Program-made: the position numbers and the translations under genes
NCBI GenBank assembly: GCA_965199005.1
Contig: CBDAQK010000006.1
Span: 558,001-622,000 of the forward strand
Length of the DNA stretch: 64,000 nt
Direction of reading: 5' to 3'
From: LMUY01 sp965199005
Lineage (GTDB): Bacteria > Pseudomonadota > Alphaproteobacteria > Acetobacterales > Acetobacteraceae
The notes under the pieces: generated by a model
What the model saw: the letters and a program-made list of their open reading frames with translations, nothing else
Databases searched by the model: none
Told to the model about the DNA's origin: nothing
Shown here: positions 25,430-34,546 of the stretch, piece by piece
How the letters are laid out: each line of letters starts with the position of its first letter
How positions within the stretch are numbered: the stretch's first letter is position 1

Positions 25430-25948
25430 CTATGGCCGACCAAGCCGTTGTAGCTTGACAAGATCGAGGGCAAAGGTGGGCGTCGCGACGGGCAGGGGCG
25501 TGAAGCCGTGGTGCAGGTAGAAGGCTTCCGCCGCCGGGGAGATGGCATGGACGACGATCAGGCGGGCCGATACCTCGTGGGAGGCCCGCAGGGCGCGTTG
25601 CACCACATCGGCGAGTAGCGCCCTGCCCAATCCTCTGTCCTGCCAACTGCGATCAATGGCGAGCCGTCCGAGCGTGACCGCTGGAATCTGCTTCGGCATG
25701 TTGCGCCGCATGGCCCCGGTGACTTCGTGCGCGAGGATTTGCCCCATGCTCAGGGCGAAATACCCGACGATCCTTAGCGACCCTGGTGGACAGACGACGT
25801 AGGTGCGGCTCGCCGCGCTCTGGAGATTATGCCAGTCCCGTTGCCGCGGCCAATCGTCAAGGACGATTTCACCAGAGTCGAACGCCGATCCATCATGCGC
25901 TTGGGTGAGCAGGACGGGCGCGTCATGGAGTGTTGCGCCACTAGCCAC
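25430..25948 (-). CDS. TacT-like GNAT toxin of a toxin-antitoxin pair
   Basis: The 172-residue GNAT protein fits the TacT/AtaT-type toxins, which acetylate aminoacyl-tRNA and stop translation. It has VTLGRLAIDRSWQDRGLG as strand and acetyl-CoA loop, and a late Tyr in AEAFYLHHGF; TacT toxins use such a Tyr for catalysis. The start is a GTG at 25948 that overlaps the end of the upstream antitoxin frame by 8 nt, the normal order in these operons. No lesion is visible in this gene, although the antitoxin gene is broken. Substitutions that abolish activity cannot be ruled out by eye. Confidence 0.82.
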   Translation of the reverse strand: MASGATLHDAPVLLTQAHDGSAFDSGEIVLDDWPRQRDWHNLQSAASRTYVVCPPGSLRIVGYFALSMGQILAHEVTGAMRRNMPKQIPAVTLGRLAIDRSWQDRGLGRALLADVVQRALRASHEVSARLIVVHAISPAAEAFYLHHGFTPLPVATPTFALDLVKLQRLGRP

Positions 25949-26230
25949 CCTGCCATGGGGCTTTGGCCTTTAGGAAGCGCTTCATGCCCTCTGCTTCCGC
26001 TGGAGTCGGTGCGGCATCCATCCAGTCCATGACCTTTTGAAAGGTTCGGGAGTCGGCGTAGATCGTCGATTGATCGAGCAGGACGTTCTTTGCTTCCTTG
26101 AGAGCCGAAACCATCATGAATTGCGAACGGTTCGTTCCGACCAGTTACGCCGCCTGGTCGATAAGCCGCCTGTCCTGCGGGCGGGCGCGCAAGTGGATGT
26201 TGGTTTCGCAGTCGTCGCGCGTTCATCCAT
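25941..26230 (-). pseudogene. DUF1778 (TacA-like) antitoxin gene, broken by frameshift and nonsense codon
   Basis: From ATG 26230 the frame gives MDERATTAK, after which the DUF1778 pattern continues in another frame (TNIHLRARPQDRRLIDQAA). A one-base loss in the A-run at about 26204-26206 explains the switch. That frame then meets TAA at 26145-26147, where family members usually have an acidic residue before LVG. It continues after it (LVGTNRSQFMMVSALKEA, then KNVLLDQ) to TAG at 25941-25943. The remaining pattern covers the whole antitoxin: ribbon-helix-helix DNA-binding part and toxin-binding tail ending KAKAPW. Re-initiation at the internal Met pair could still yield the C-terminal toxin-binding part. 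Confidence 0.75.
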
Positions 26231-26329
26231 CATTCGTTCATGGCATAATGTGTATGCATTGTTAACACAGCTTGGATCGCCTTCCATCCGGCAAACGTGT
26301 CGTCGCCCCCGAACCCCTCCGCAGCAACG

Positions 26330-28357
26330 CTACGCCGGGCTCAACTCCCGGCCGCGGAGCAGGGCGGCCGTGCTCGGCGGGCGGCCTCGGAATTCGGCGT
26401 ACAGTGCCATCGGGTCCCGCGTATCGCCCGCGCTGAACAAAACCTTCAGCCGCGCCGCGGTCACCGGGTCGAACGGGTTGCCAGCCTCGGTGAACGCATC
26501 GAACCCATCGGCATCCAGAACTTCCGCCCATAGATAGGAGTAATAGCCGACCGCATAGCCGCCGCCGGCGAAGAGATGCTGGAAATGGGCAGGGCGGTGC
26601 CGCATGCCGATCTCCGCCGGCATGCCGATGCTGGCCAGGAAATCCCGCTCGAACCGGTCCATGTCGATCGTCTCCGGGGCCGGGTGGCTGTGCAGCGCCA
26701 GGTCGATCAGCGCGGAGGCGGAATACTCCACCGTGCTGAAACCTTGGTTGAAACCCTGCGCCGCCAGCAGCCGGGTGATCAGCGCATCCGGGATCGGCGC
26801 ACCCGTCTCGGTATGCAGCGCGTACTGCCGCAGCGTCTCGGGCAGGGCCATCCAGTGTTCGTAGATCTGCGAGGGCAGCTCCACGAAATCGCGGCGTACG
26901 GACGTGCCGGATTGGCCGGGATACCGCACCTGGCTCAACAGCCCGTGCAGCGCATGGCCGAATTCGTGGAACAGCGTTTCCGCATCGTCGAAGGAGAGCA
27001 AAGTAGGCTCGGATTTCGCGAAATTGTTGTTGTTGACGATGATGGGCAGCACGGGCCCGTCCAGGGTCTCCTGATCCCGGTAGCTGCTCATCCACGCGCC
27101 GGACCGCTTGTCGGCGCGGGCGTAGGGGTCGGCCAGGAACACGCCAAGCGGCCCCGCCTCGCCCCGAACCTCGTAGGCCCGCACATCCGGGTGGTAGACG
27201 GGCGCATCTGGCAGCGGAACGAAGCTGATGCCGAAGAGCCGGCTTGCCGTGTCGAAGGCGGCGCGTTGGATGTTGTCCAGGACGAAGTAGGGCTTCATCT
27301 CCGTCTCATCCAACTGGTATTCCGCGAGCCGCGCCTTCTCGGCGTAGTAGCGCCAATCCCAGGGCGCCAGGGCACCATTGAAGCTCTCCGCCGCCGCCAC
27401 CGCCAGCAGCCGGTCACGTTCAAGCTCCACCTTCCGCTTGGCCGGCTCCCATACTTCGGCCAGCAATCCTTCGACGGCCTGCTTCGTGCCTGCCATCGTA
27501 TCGGCCAGCCGGAACTCGACGAAACTTTCATAACCCAGCAGCTTCGCGCGCTCCCGCCGCAGCGCCAGGATTTCGGGGATGAGCACGCGGTTATCGTGCT
27601 CCCCGGCGTGGTATCCCCGCGCGACCCACGCCTCATACGCGGTCTGGCGCAGGTCCCGCCGGGCGGAGAAGGTCAGGAACGGCTCGATCAGGGAGCGGGA
27701 CAGCGTGATCGCGTAACCCGGCAAGCCGCGCTCGGACGCTGCCTGTGCGGCCCCCGAGCGCACGAATTCGGGCAGGCCGTCCAGATCGGCCTCGGTCAGC
27801 GGAAGGGTCCAACTCTTCTCGTCATGCACCACGTTTTGCCCGAATTCGGTATGCAGCACCGCCAGGCGTTCGGAGATCTCGGTCATCCGCGCCTTTGCGG
27901 CCGCATCCAGCGCGGCGCCGTTGCGGATGAAGCCGAGATGGGTGCGCTCCAGCAACCGCGCCTGGTCCTCCGCCAAGCCCAGATGGGCCCGCTGCTGATA
28001 CAAGGCGTCGACGCGGGTAAACACCGCCGGGTCCAAGGCCACCCGCATGCCGTGTTGCGCCAGCTTCGGCGACATCTCGCGGTCGACCGCCTCCAACGCC
28101 GCTCCACCCAGGCTGACGGTGAGGTTGCCAAACACGGAGGCCACCCGCGACAGCGCCCGGCCGCTCCGCTGCAGGGCTTCGAGGGTGTTGGCGAAGGTCG
28201 GGGCCGCCGGATTGGCGCCGATCGCCGCGATCTCCGCCAGATGCGCCGCCATCGCATCGGCGAAGGCGGGTGCGAAATGCTCGGGTTGGATCCGGTCGAA
28301 AGGCGGCAGGCCAAAGGGCGTGTCCCATGATGCCAGCAGCGGGTTGGTCTCGGTCAT
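26330..28357 (-). CDS. M3-family oligopeptidase (oligopeptidase A / Dcp-like)
   Basis: The 675-residue zinc peptidase has HEFGH at residues 464-468 and a downstream Glu (about 493, in VELPSQIYEHW), the M3 zinc site. It degrades short peptides in the cytoplasm, for example cleaved signal peptides. No signal peptide is seen, so it is closer to PrlC-type OpdA or cytoplasmic Dcp. The ATG at 28357 has GGAG about 9 nt upstream; ATGs further upstream lack homology. Its 5' end faces the divergent TPP-enzyme gene. Confidence 0.9.
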   Translation of the reverse strand: MTETNPLLASWDTPFGLPPFDRIQPEHFAPAFADAMAAHLAEIAAIGANPAAPTFANTLEALQRSGRALSRVASVFGNLTVSLGGAALEAVDREMSPKLAQHGMRVALDPAVFTRVDALYQQRAHLGLAEDQARLLERTHLGFIRNGAALDAAAKARMTEISERLAVLHTEFGQNVVHDEKSWTLPLTEADLDGLPEFVRSGAAQAASERGLPGYAITLSRSLIEPFLTFSARRDLRQTAYEAWVARGYHAGEHDNRVLIPEILALRRERAKLLGYESFVEFRLADTMAGTKQAVEGLLAEVWEPAKRKVELERDRLLAVAAAESFNGALAPWDWRYYAEKARLAEYQLDETEMKPYFVLDNIQRAAFDTASRLFGISFVPLPDAPVYHPDVRAYEVRGEAGPLGVFLADPYARADKRSGAWMSSYRDQETLDGPVLPIIVNNNNFAKSEPTLLSFDDAETLFHEFGHALHGLLSQVRYPGQSGTSVRRDFVELPSQIYEHWMALPETLRQYALHTETGAPIPDALITRLLAAQGFNQGFSTVEYSASALIDLALHSHPAPETIDMDRFERDFLASIGMPAEIGMRHRPAHFQHLFAGGGYAVGYYSYLWAEVLDADGFDAFTEAGNPFDPVTAARLKVLFSAGDTRDPMALYAEFRGRPPSTAALLRGRELSPA

Positions 28358-28493
28358 CGCGTCATGCTCCATTCGCCCCAGGAAGCGCTGCGCACCCCGG
28401 CTTGGCAAGATTTGTTCCATCTCCAGGTGCCGGTCTATAACGTCGAGGCGGCAGCCCGTGCCATAGACGCGGGCGCCAGAGGAGGAGACGCCC

Positions 28494-30287
28494 TTGCCCG
28501 ACGTGCCAATGCCAGCCCTGCCGCCGATTCCGGTCATCGAGCGCCCCACCGGGCTGCCCGCCGCCAGCAACGCGCTGTTTGGCAGTGACGCGATCGCGGA
28601 GGCGATCCGGGATTTGGGCATCCCCTATATCGCGCTGAACCCCGGCGCCAGCTACCGCGGGCTGCATGACAGCCTGGTCAACCACCTCGGCAACGCCGCA
28701 CCGGAGATGCTGCTGTGTTTGCACGAGGAGCATGCCATCGCGATCGCGCAGGGCTGGGCCAAGGTGACGGGCACGCCAATGCTGACCGCGGTGCACTCCA
28801 ATGTCGGGCTGTTCCACGCCACCATGGCGATCTTCAACGCCTGGTGCGACCGTATGCCGGTGATCATCCTGGGCGCCACCGGCCCGCTGGACGCCGCCCA
28901 GCGCCGCCCCTGGATCGAGTGGATCCACACGGCGCAGGACCAGGGCGCCATCGTCCGCTCGTACGTGAAGTGGGATGCCCAGCCCAGCTCCCCGGCGGCT
29001 GCGCGGGAGGCGCTGTTCCGGGCGGCGTGGATTGCGCGCACCGCTCCCATGGGGCCGGTTTACGTTAATTTGGACCTGGAATTGCAGGAGGACTCGCTCC
29101 CCGCGCCGCTGCCGCCGCTGAATCCGGCCCGCTTCATGCCCACCGTCACGTCCGGCGCCCCGGAGCGGCTGGTTGCTGAAGCGGCCAGCCTGCTGCAGGC
29201 GGCGCAGCGGCCGCTGATCCTGATGGGCCGGGTTGGCCGCAGCACGCAAGCCTGGGCCACCAGGCTGGCGCTGGCGGAGGCGCTGGGCGCGCAGGTGGTG
29301 ACCGACCTCAAAATCGGCGCGGCCTTCCCCACCGATCACGCGCTGCATGCCGGCAGCCCTGGCGTGTTCCCGGTGCCGGCTGCGTCGCAGGCGATCGCGG
29401 GCGCCGATGTGGTCCTCAGCCTCGACTGGGTGGATTTGGCTGGCACGCTGCACACGGCGTGTGGCGGGGTGCCGGCGGCCAAGATCATCCAGGTCTCGCT
29501 GGACCATACGCTGCATAACGGCTGGAGCATGGACCACCAGGGGTTGCCGCCGGTGGATTTGTTCCTTGCCGCCGACCCGGATCAGGTGGCTGCCGCGCTG
29601 TTGGAACGGGTGGGGGCTGGCGCGCCAAAGGTTGCGCTGCCAGCCCCGGCGCTGCCCGATCCACCAGCGGATGGCCCGCTGGTGGTGCCGGCCATGGCCG
29701 CGATCCTGCGGCACGCGGTGGGTGAGCGGCCCGTCTCCCTGCTGCACCTGCCGCTGTCTTGGGACGGCGCGTCCTGGCCGCTGCGCCACCCGCTGGATTT
29801 CTTGGGCTCCGATGGCGGGGGCGGCATTGGCGGCGGCCCCGGCATCTCCGTGGGGGCTGCGCTGGCGCTGCGCGGGTCCGGGCGTTTGCCGGTATCGATC
29901 TGCGGCGATGGTGATTTCCTGATGGGCGTCACCGCGCTCTGGACCGCGGTCCATTACAAAATCCCCTTTCTGCTCGTAATCGCGAACAACCAGTCCTTCT
30001 TCAACGACGAGGTCCATCAGGAAAAAGTCGCCCGGATGCGCAGCCGTCCGGTGGAGAATAAATGGATCGGGATGCGCATGACCGATCCGGAGATCGACCT
30101 GGCAGGCCTGGCGCGGGCGCAGGGTGCGCAGGGCTTCGGCCCGGTGCGCCACACCGCTGAATTGGCAGAAATCTTCGCGGCTGCCATCGCGGTGGTGGAG
30201 GCAGGCGAGGTCGCGGTGGTCGATGTCCGCGTGGCACCCGGCTACACCCCAGCCATGGCCAGCGCCCTGACCAAGGCCACTTCGTGA
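28494..30287 (+). CDS. Thiamine-pyrophosphate-dependent enzyme (acetolactate synthase / 2-oxoacid decarboxylase family)
   Basis: The 597-residue protein has the three-domain TPP fold: an N-terminal domain with the catalytic Glu (CLHEEHA), a central domain, and a C-terminal cofactor domain with GDGDF at residues 471-475 and NN at 499-500. It cleaves or joins 2-oxoacids; the substrate is unknown. The neighbours (ABC importer, two class II aldolase-fold enzymes) suggest catabolism of an imported carboxylic acid. I accept the TTG at 28494 because GGAGGAG lies 8 nt upstream; an ATG five codons later is the alternative. Its stop overlaps the ATPase start (GTGA). Confidence 0.85.
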   Translation: MPDVPMPALPPIPVIERPTGLPAASNALFGSDAIAEAIRDLGIPYIALNPGASYRGLHDSLVNHLGNAAPEMLLCLHEEHAIAIAQGWAKVTGTPMLTAVHSNVGLFHATMAIFNAWCDRMPVIILGATGPLDAAQRRPWIEWIHTAQDQGAIVRSYVKWDAQPSSPAAAREALFRAAWIARTAPMGPVYVNLDLELQEDSLPAPLPPLNPARFMPTVTSGAPERLVAEAASLLQAAQRPLILMGRVGRSTQAWATRLALAEALGAQVVTDLKIGAAFPTDHALHAGSPGVFPVPAASQAIAGADVVLSLDWVDLAGTLHTACGGVPAAKIIQVSLDHTLHNGWSMDHQGLPPVDLFLAADPDQVAAALLERVGAGAPKVALPAPALPDPPADGPLVVPAMAAILRHAVGERPVSLLHLPLSWDGASWPLRHPLDFLGSDGGGGIGGGPGISVGAALALRGSGRLPVSICGDGDFLMGVTALWTAVHYKIPFLLVIANNQSFFNDEVHQEKVARMRSRPVENKWIGMRMTDPEIDLAGLARAQGAQGFGPVRHTAELAEIFAAAIAVVEAGEVAVVDVRVAPGYTPAMASALTKATS

Positions 30288-31123
30288 GCGCGACTGCCAT
30301 CAATTCTGCGCCGGTGGCGCAGACGCAAGCCGCCCTGCTTGCGGTGGATGGCGTCAGCAAGCGGTTCGACACGGCGGATGGCGTGGTGACCGCCGTGGAC
30401 GACGTGTCGTTCGGGGTCGCACAAGGCGAGTTCGTGTCGGTGATAGGCCCCTCCGGCTGCGGCAAATCCACCCTGTTCCATATCATCGGCGGCCTGGCGG
30501 AGGCGTCGGCCGGGCAGGTGCGGGTGGAGGGGGACCGGGTGCGCGGCCCACACCCGGCGATCGGCATGGTCTTCCAGGAGGAATCGACCTTTCCCTGGCG
30601 CAACGTGATCGACAACGTTGCCTTCCCGCTGGAACTTCGCGGCCTGGGCCGGGCGGCGCGGCACGAGCGGGCGAAGGCGTTCATCGACATGGTCGGGCTG
30701 CGCGGATTCGAGCGGCGGCAGCCGTCGGAACTGTCGGGCGGCATGCGGCAACGGGTCTCGATTGCCCGCACCCTGGTGGCCGAGCCGCGCATCCTGCTGA
30801 TGGACGAGCCGTTCGCCGCGCTGGATGAGCAGACGCGGATGCTGCTCGGCGACAAGGTGCTGCAAATTCAGCAGGGCCTGCACCAGACCACGCTGCTGAT
30901 CACCCATTCGATCACGGAGGCGGTGCAATTGTCCGACCGTATCCTTATCATGAGCTTCCGGCCGGGCCGCATCAAACGCAGCGTGAGGATCGACCTGCCG
31001 CGTCCGCGCAGCGCCGATGTCATGGTCAGCCGCGAATTTGGTGAATACGTCGCCGAAATCTGGGCCGATCTGCGGCTGGAAGCGTCGCGCGGCCTGGCGG
31101 AGTCCGAGGGCGTCGTTGCCTAA
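30284..31123 (+). CDS. ABC transporter ATPase, SsuB/TauB/NrtD type
   Basis: The 279-residue nucleotide-binding subunit has Walker A GPSGCGKST, signature LSGGMRQR and Walker B ILLMDEP. The overall pattern is that of nitrate/sulfonate/taurine-type importers. The GTG start at 30284 overlaps the previous stop. It powers the two permeases encoded directly downstream, which it overlaps by 8 nt at its 3' end. Confidence 0.91.
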   Translation: MSATAINSAPVAQTQAALLAVDGVSKRFDTADGVVTAVDDVSFGVAQGEFVSVIGPSGCGKSTLFHIIGGLAEASAGQVRVEGDRVRGPHPAIGMVFQEESTFPWRNVIDNVAFPLELRGLGRAARHERAKAFIDMVGLRGFERRQPSELSGGMRQRVSIARTLVAEPRILLMDEPFAALDEQTRMLLGDKVLQIQQGLHQTTLLITHSITEAVQLSDRILIMSFRPGRIKRSVRIDLPRPRSADVMVSREFGEYVAEIWADLRLEASRGLAESEGVVA

Positions 31124-31871
31124 GCTCCTCCCCTTCGCACCGCTACTCGGGCTTGCGAGTGTCATCCTGCTCGGCGTGGTGCTGCAACTGCTGCTGCAAT
31201 GGAACGTCCTAAGCGTCTACGTCATCCCGCTGCCGTCGGACGTGCTCGCCAGCCTCTGGCGGGTGACGGTCGAGGAGGACATCCCCAGCCGTTTTCTGCT
31301 CACCGTGGGCGAGACGCTGGCCGCCGGGTTGCTGATCCTCCTGGTCGGGGTGCCGGCGGGTCTGCTGCTGTACCGCTCCACCCGGCTGCGCGCTGCGTTC
31401 GAACCCTGGGTCGCGGCCCTCGCTGCTGCACCGCTGGTGCTGGCCTATCCGTTGTTCCTGGTTTTGTTCGGGCGAAGCGCCCTGACCATCATCGTGATCG
31501 GCTTCGCATCCGGCCTGGCGCCGGTGATCCTGAAAACCACGGAGGGCTTTGCCGCCACGCGCCGGGTGCTGCTGGATGTGGGGCGCAGCATGGGGCTGAC
31601 GGCCAGGCAGGAATTCCGGATGATCCTGCTACCCGCCGCCCTGCCGCAAGTGTTCGTGGGGCTCCGGCTGGGGCTGATCTTCTGCTTGATTAACATCGTG
31701 GGGGTGGAATTCCTGATCAATTTCGGCGGCCTGGGTCAGTTGATCAACGATCTGTCGGAGCGCTACGACTTACCCGGCACCTACGCCGCGATCACCTTCG
31801 TCGTGCTGGTGAGCGTGTTGTTCTTCGTCGTCATGGACCGGTGTGAGCGATGGCTGCAACGGCGGGCTTGA
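31116..31871 (+). CDS. ABC transporter permease 1 (SsuC/TauC type)
   Basis: The 251-residue membrane protein has the BPD_transp_1 fold with the coupling loop near GRSMGLTARQEFRMILLPAA. It starts at TTG 31116 inside the end of the ATPase gene, with GAGGG just upstream. An earlier ATG in that frame would sit deep within the ATPase and gives unrelated sequence. It pairs with permease 2, which overlaps it by 22 nt. Confidence 0.85.
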   Translation: MPKLLPFAPLLGLASVILLGVVLQLLLQWNVLSVYVIPLPSDVLASLWRVTVEEDIPSRFLLTVGETLAAGLLILLVGVPAGLLLYRSTRLRAAFEPWVAALAAAPLVLAYPLFLVLFGRSALTIIVIGFASGLAPVILKTTEGFAATRRVLLDVGRSMGLTARQEFRMILLPAALPQVFVGLRLGLIFCLINIVGVEFLINFGGLGQLINDLSERYDLPGTYAAITFVVLVSVLFFVVMDRCERWLQRRA

Positions 31872-32635
31872 CCCTCAGGCAGGGCACGGCCACGCCGCGG
31901 CTGCTGGCGGCGGTGGTGTTGCTGGCGGCGTGGCAGGCACTGGCGATGTCCGGCCTGCTGTTCCGCGATGTAGTGCCGGAGCTACAGTTGGTGGTGGCCG
32001 GGCTGGCAGGCGTGTTGGCCGACCGCAGCTTCTACGCCAACCTGGCAGTGACGGCGTGGGAGCTGGCTGTGGCGATGCTGATAGGCGGGGGTGCTGGGCT
32101 GCTGACCGGGTTGGCGCTGGGCGGCAACCGCGTGTTGGCCGCGGCTTACGAGCGATGGGTCAACTGGCTCGGCCCAACCCCGAAGATCGTGCTGTTTCCC
32201 GTGATGCTGATGCTGTTCGGGGTCGGGCCATCGTCGAAGATGGCGATGGGGGCGGTGTCGTGCTTCTTCCCCGTGGCGCTTTCGGCGGCCGCCGGGGTGC
32301 GCGGGGTCGATGCCGCGCTGCTTCGGGTGGGGCGGAGCTTCCGGGCCAATGGCCGGCAGATGCTCAGCAAAATCTACCTGCCGGCGATGGCGGCGCCGCT
32401 GGTCAATGGCGTGCGGCTGGGCTTTGGTGTCGCCCTGATCGGCGTGCTGCTGGCGGAGACGAAGCTGAGCAACCAGGGCATCGGCTACATGATCATGCAG
32501 GCCTATGCCCGGTTCGACATGCCGCGCATGTATGCCCTGCTGATCCTGTCAGTGGTGTTGGCGGTTGCGGTGAACATGCTGGCTGGACGGGCCGCAAAAA
32601 GGCTCGGCGGAACGAACAACAAAGGGGGGTCCTAA
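31850..32635 (+). CDS. ABC transporter permease 2 (SsuC/TauC type)
   Basis: The 261-residue membrane protein has about six helices and the family coupling loop (GRSFRANGRQMLSKIYLPAM). Two non-identical permeases indicate a heterodimeric channel. Its stop shares one base with the start of the first binding-protein gene, so translation is coupled. Confidence 0.88.
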   Translation: MAATAGLTLRQGTATPRLLAAVVLLAAWQALAMSGLLFRDVVPELQLVVAGLAGVLADRSFYANLAVTAWELAVAMLIGGGAGLLTGLALGGNRVLAAAYERWVNWLGPTPKIVLFPVMLMLFGVGPSSKMAMGAVSCFFPVALSAAAGVRGVDAALLRVGRSFRANGRQMLSKIYLPAMAAPLVNGVRLGFGVALIGVLLAETKLSNQGIGYMIMQAYARFDMPRMYALLILSVVLAVAVNMLAGRAAKRLGGTNNKGGS

Positions 32636-33582
32636 TGCTCGGGCGATGGATGGTTGCGTGGCTGCTGGCGGCGGCGTTGGCTGCGCCGGCTTATGCGGAG
32701 ACGCTGAAGGTCGCGGTGGGCCAGCGCGGCAATTGGGACACCGCGGTCCCGGAAATGGGTCAGCGCTCCGGGATCATGAAGAAATATGGGCTGGACCTCG
32801 ACATCCTCTACACCGCGGGCGGTGGTGAAACGCAGCAGGCCGTGCTGTCGCGCAGCGTGGATATCGGGGTTGCCGCGGGCACGCTCGGGGTGCTCGGCGC
32901 CTTCGCCAAGGGGGCGCCGGTCCGCATCATCGGGGCCCAGGCCACCGGGGCAGCGGATTACTGGTACGTGCCCAGCGCCTCGCCGATCAAGACCCGGGCG
33001 GACATGGCTGGCCATACCGTGGCATTCTCGACGGTCGGTTCGTCGACCGACAGCATCGTGCGCACCCTGGAAGAGGTGGATCACATCTCCGTCAAGGCAA
33101 TCGCGACGGGCAGCCCACCCGGCACCTATACGCAGGCGATGTCGGGCCAGATCGATGTCGGCTGGGCCTCGCCACCCTTTGGGGTCGAGGCTATCCAGCA
33201 AGGCAAAATCCGGCTGCTGTTCCGCGGCAACGACCTGCCTCCCATCCGCGATCAGACGACGCGCGTGGTTATGACCCATGCGGCGGAGTTGGCCCAGAAC
33301 CATGCGGCGGTCGACCGGTTCATGCAGGCATACCGGGAGACGTTGACCTGGATGTACACCAGCCCGGATGCGATCCACGTCTATGCGGAGTACGCCGGGG
33401 CGCCGGATGCGATCGTCAAAAGCACGCGGGAAGAGTTTTTCCCTAAGTCCATGCTAGACCCCGACCATATCACAGGGCTGGATGCAATCATGTCAGATGG
33501 TGTGAAGTTCAAGTTTCTCTCAGCCCCGCTGACCAAGGAACAGCTCGCCCAGGCAATCCAGATTCCAGGAGCGGCACCATGA
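32635..33582 (+). CDS. ABC substrate-binding protein 1 (NMT1/SsuA-like)
   Basis: The 315-residue periplasmic protein has a Sec signal peptide (about residues 1-21, ending PAYA). The two-lobed SsuA/TauA/NMT1 fold follows, with signature stretches GGGETQQAVL, SRSVDIGVAAG and QIDVGWASPPFGVEA. It shares long blocks with the next gene's product (GQRGNW, AFAKGAPVRIIG, IDVGWASPPFGV), so the two are tandem duplicates. The ligand is unknown; the family binds sulfonates, nitrate, pyrimidine precursors or aromatic acids. Confidence 0.88.
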   Translation: MLGRWMVAWLLAAALAAPAYAETLKVAVGQRGNWDTAVPEMGQRSGIMKKYGLDLDILYTAGGGETQQAVLSRSVDIGVAAGTLGVLGAFAKGAPVRIIGAQATGAADYWYVPSASPIKTRADMAGHTVAFSTVGSSTDSIVRTLEEVDHISVKAIATGSPPGTYTQAMSGQIDVGWASPPFGVEAIQQGKIRLLFRGNDLPPIRDQTTRVVMTHAAELAQNHAAVDRFMQAYRETLTWMYTSPDAIHVYAEYAGAPDAIVKSTREEFFPKSMLDPDHITGLDAIMSDGVKFKFLSAPLTKEQLAQAIQIPGAAP

Positions 33583-34535
33583 AGCGGCGGGACGCATTGC
33601 TCTTGGGGGGTGCCGCGATCTTGGCCAGCCCGGCGGCCCACGCGGCTGACGATACGCTGAAGCTTGCCATCGGCCAGCGCGGCAATTGGGAGAATTCGGC
33701 CTCCGAACTGGGTCAGGACGCCGGTATCTTCAAAAAGCACGGCCTGGTGCTCGACATCCTCTACACCGAGGGCGGCGGTCAAACCCAGCAGGCGGTGATT
33801 TCCGGCAGCGTCGATATCGGCGTCGGCGTCGGTACCTATGGCGTGCTCGGCGCCTTCGCCAAGGGCGCACCCGTCCGCATCATCGGCAATTCCATGGACG
33901 GCGCGCATGATCTGTATTGGTATGTGCAGGCATCCTCGCCAATCCACAAGATGAGCGATGCGGCCGGCAAGACGGTGGCGTTCTCCACCACCGGGTCGTC
34001 GACCGACCTCGTCGTGCTCGGCCTGCAGCAGGCCCTGGGCGTCAAATTCAAGCCGGTCGCCACGGGCAGCCCACCAGCAACCTTTACCCAGGTGATGTCG
34101 GGCCAAATCGATGTTGGCTGGGCCTCGCCGCCGTTTGGCGTCCCCGCGGTCGATGAGGGGCGCACGCGGATCGTGGCCCGTGGTAGCGACGTCCCGGAGT
34201 TTGCCAACCAATCCGTGCGCGTGATGATTGCCAACGCCGCCATGCTGGCGCGGCGGGCGGATGCGGTTGCGCGCTACATGCAGGCCTATCGGGAGTCGGT
34301 CGACTGGCTGTATCAGGACCCGGCCGCCCTTGTCGCCTATGGCAAGTGGGCGGGGGTTACGCCGGAATTGGCCAAGCGGGTGCGCGACGAGTTCTATCCG
34401 CAGCAGAATATGGACCCCGACCGCATCCTGGGCATGGACGCGCTGGGCAAGGATGCCGTCACGTATAAATACCTGGCATCGCCGCTGTCGCCGGAGCAGG
34501 TGAAGGCGCTGGTCCAAATTCCCGCGAAGAGCTGA
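33579..34535 (+). CDS. ABC substrate-binding protein 2 (NMT1/SsuA-like), tandem paralogue
   Basis: The 318-residue protein is a diverged copy of the preceding one, with the same order of motifs (GGGQTQQAVI, SGSVDIGVGVG, IDVGWASPPFGVPA). Its signal peptide starts MKRRDALLLGG, a twin-Arg-like leader, whereas the first copy has a plain Sec leader, so export route may differ. The genes overlap by 4 nt. Two binding proteins for one channel would allow two ligands or two affinities. Confidence 0.88.
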   Translation: MKRRDALLLGGAAILASPAAHAADDTLKLAIGQRGNWENSASELGQDAGIFKKHGLVLDILYTEGGGQTQQAVISGSVDIGVGVGTYGVLGAFAKGAPVRIIGNSMDGAHDLYWYVQASSPIHKMSDAAGKTVAFSTTGSSTDLVVLGLQQALGVKFKPVATGSPPATFTQVMSGQIDVGWASPPFGVPAVDEGRTRIVARGSDVPEFANQSVRVMIANAAMLARRADAVARYMQAYRESVDWLYQDPAALVAYGKWAGVTPELAKRVRDEFYPQQNMDPDRILGMDALGKDAVTYKYLASPLSPEQVKALVQIPAKS

Positions 34536-34546
34536 AGGAACCTTTG

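Noticed and set aside
25774..26226. A 150-codon minus-strand frame beginning MNARRLRNQ.
   Set aside because: It covers the antitoxin pseudogene in the wrong frame. The DUF1778 pattern is found only by switching frames, and this product has no family similarity.
26576..28330. A 584-codon open frame on the plus strand.
   Set aside because: It lies exactly opposite the M3 oligopeptidase gene, which has a zinc motif, RBS and family length. The plus-strand product is Arg/Gly-rich with no family pattern, as expected for an antisense frame in high-GC DNA.
28362..30152. A 596-codon open frame on the minus strand.
   Set aside because: It is the shadow of the TPP enzyme gene, whose cofactor motifs and overlaps with the next gene are clear.
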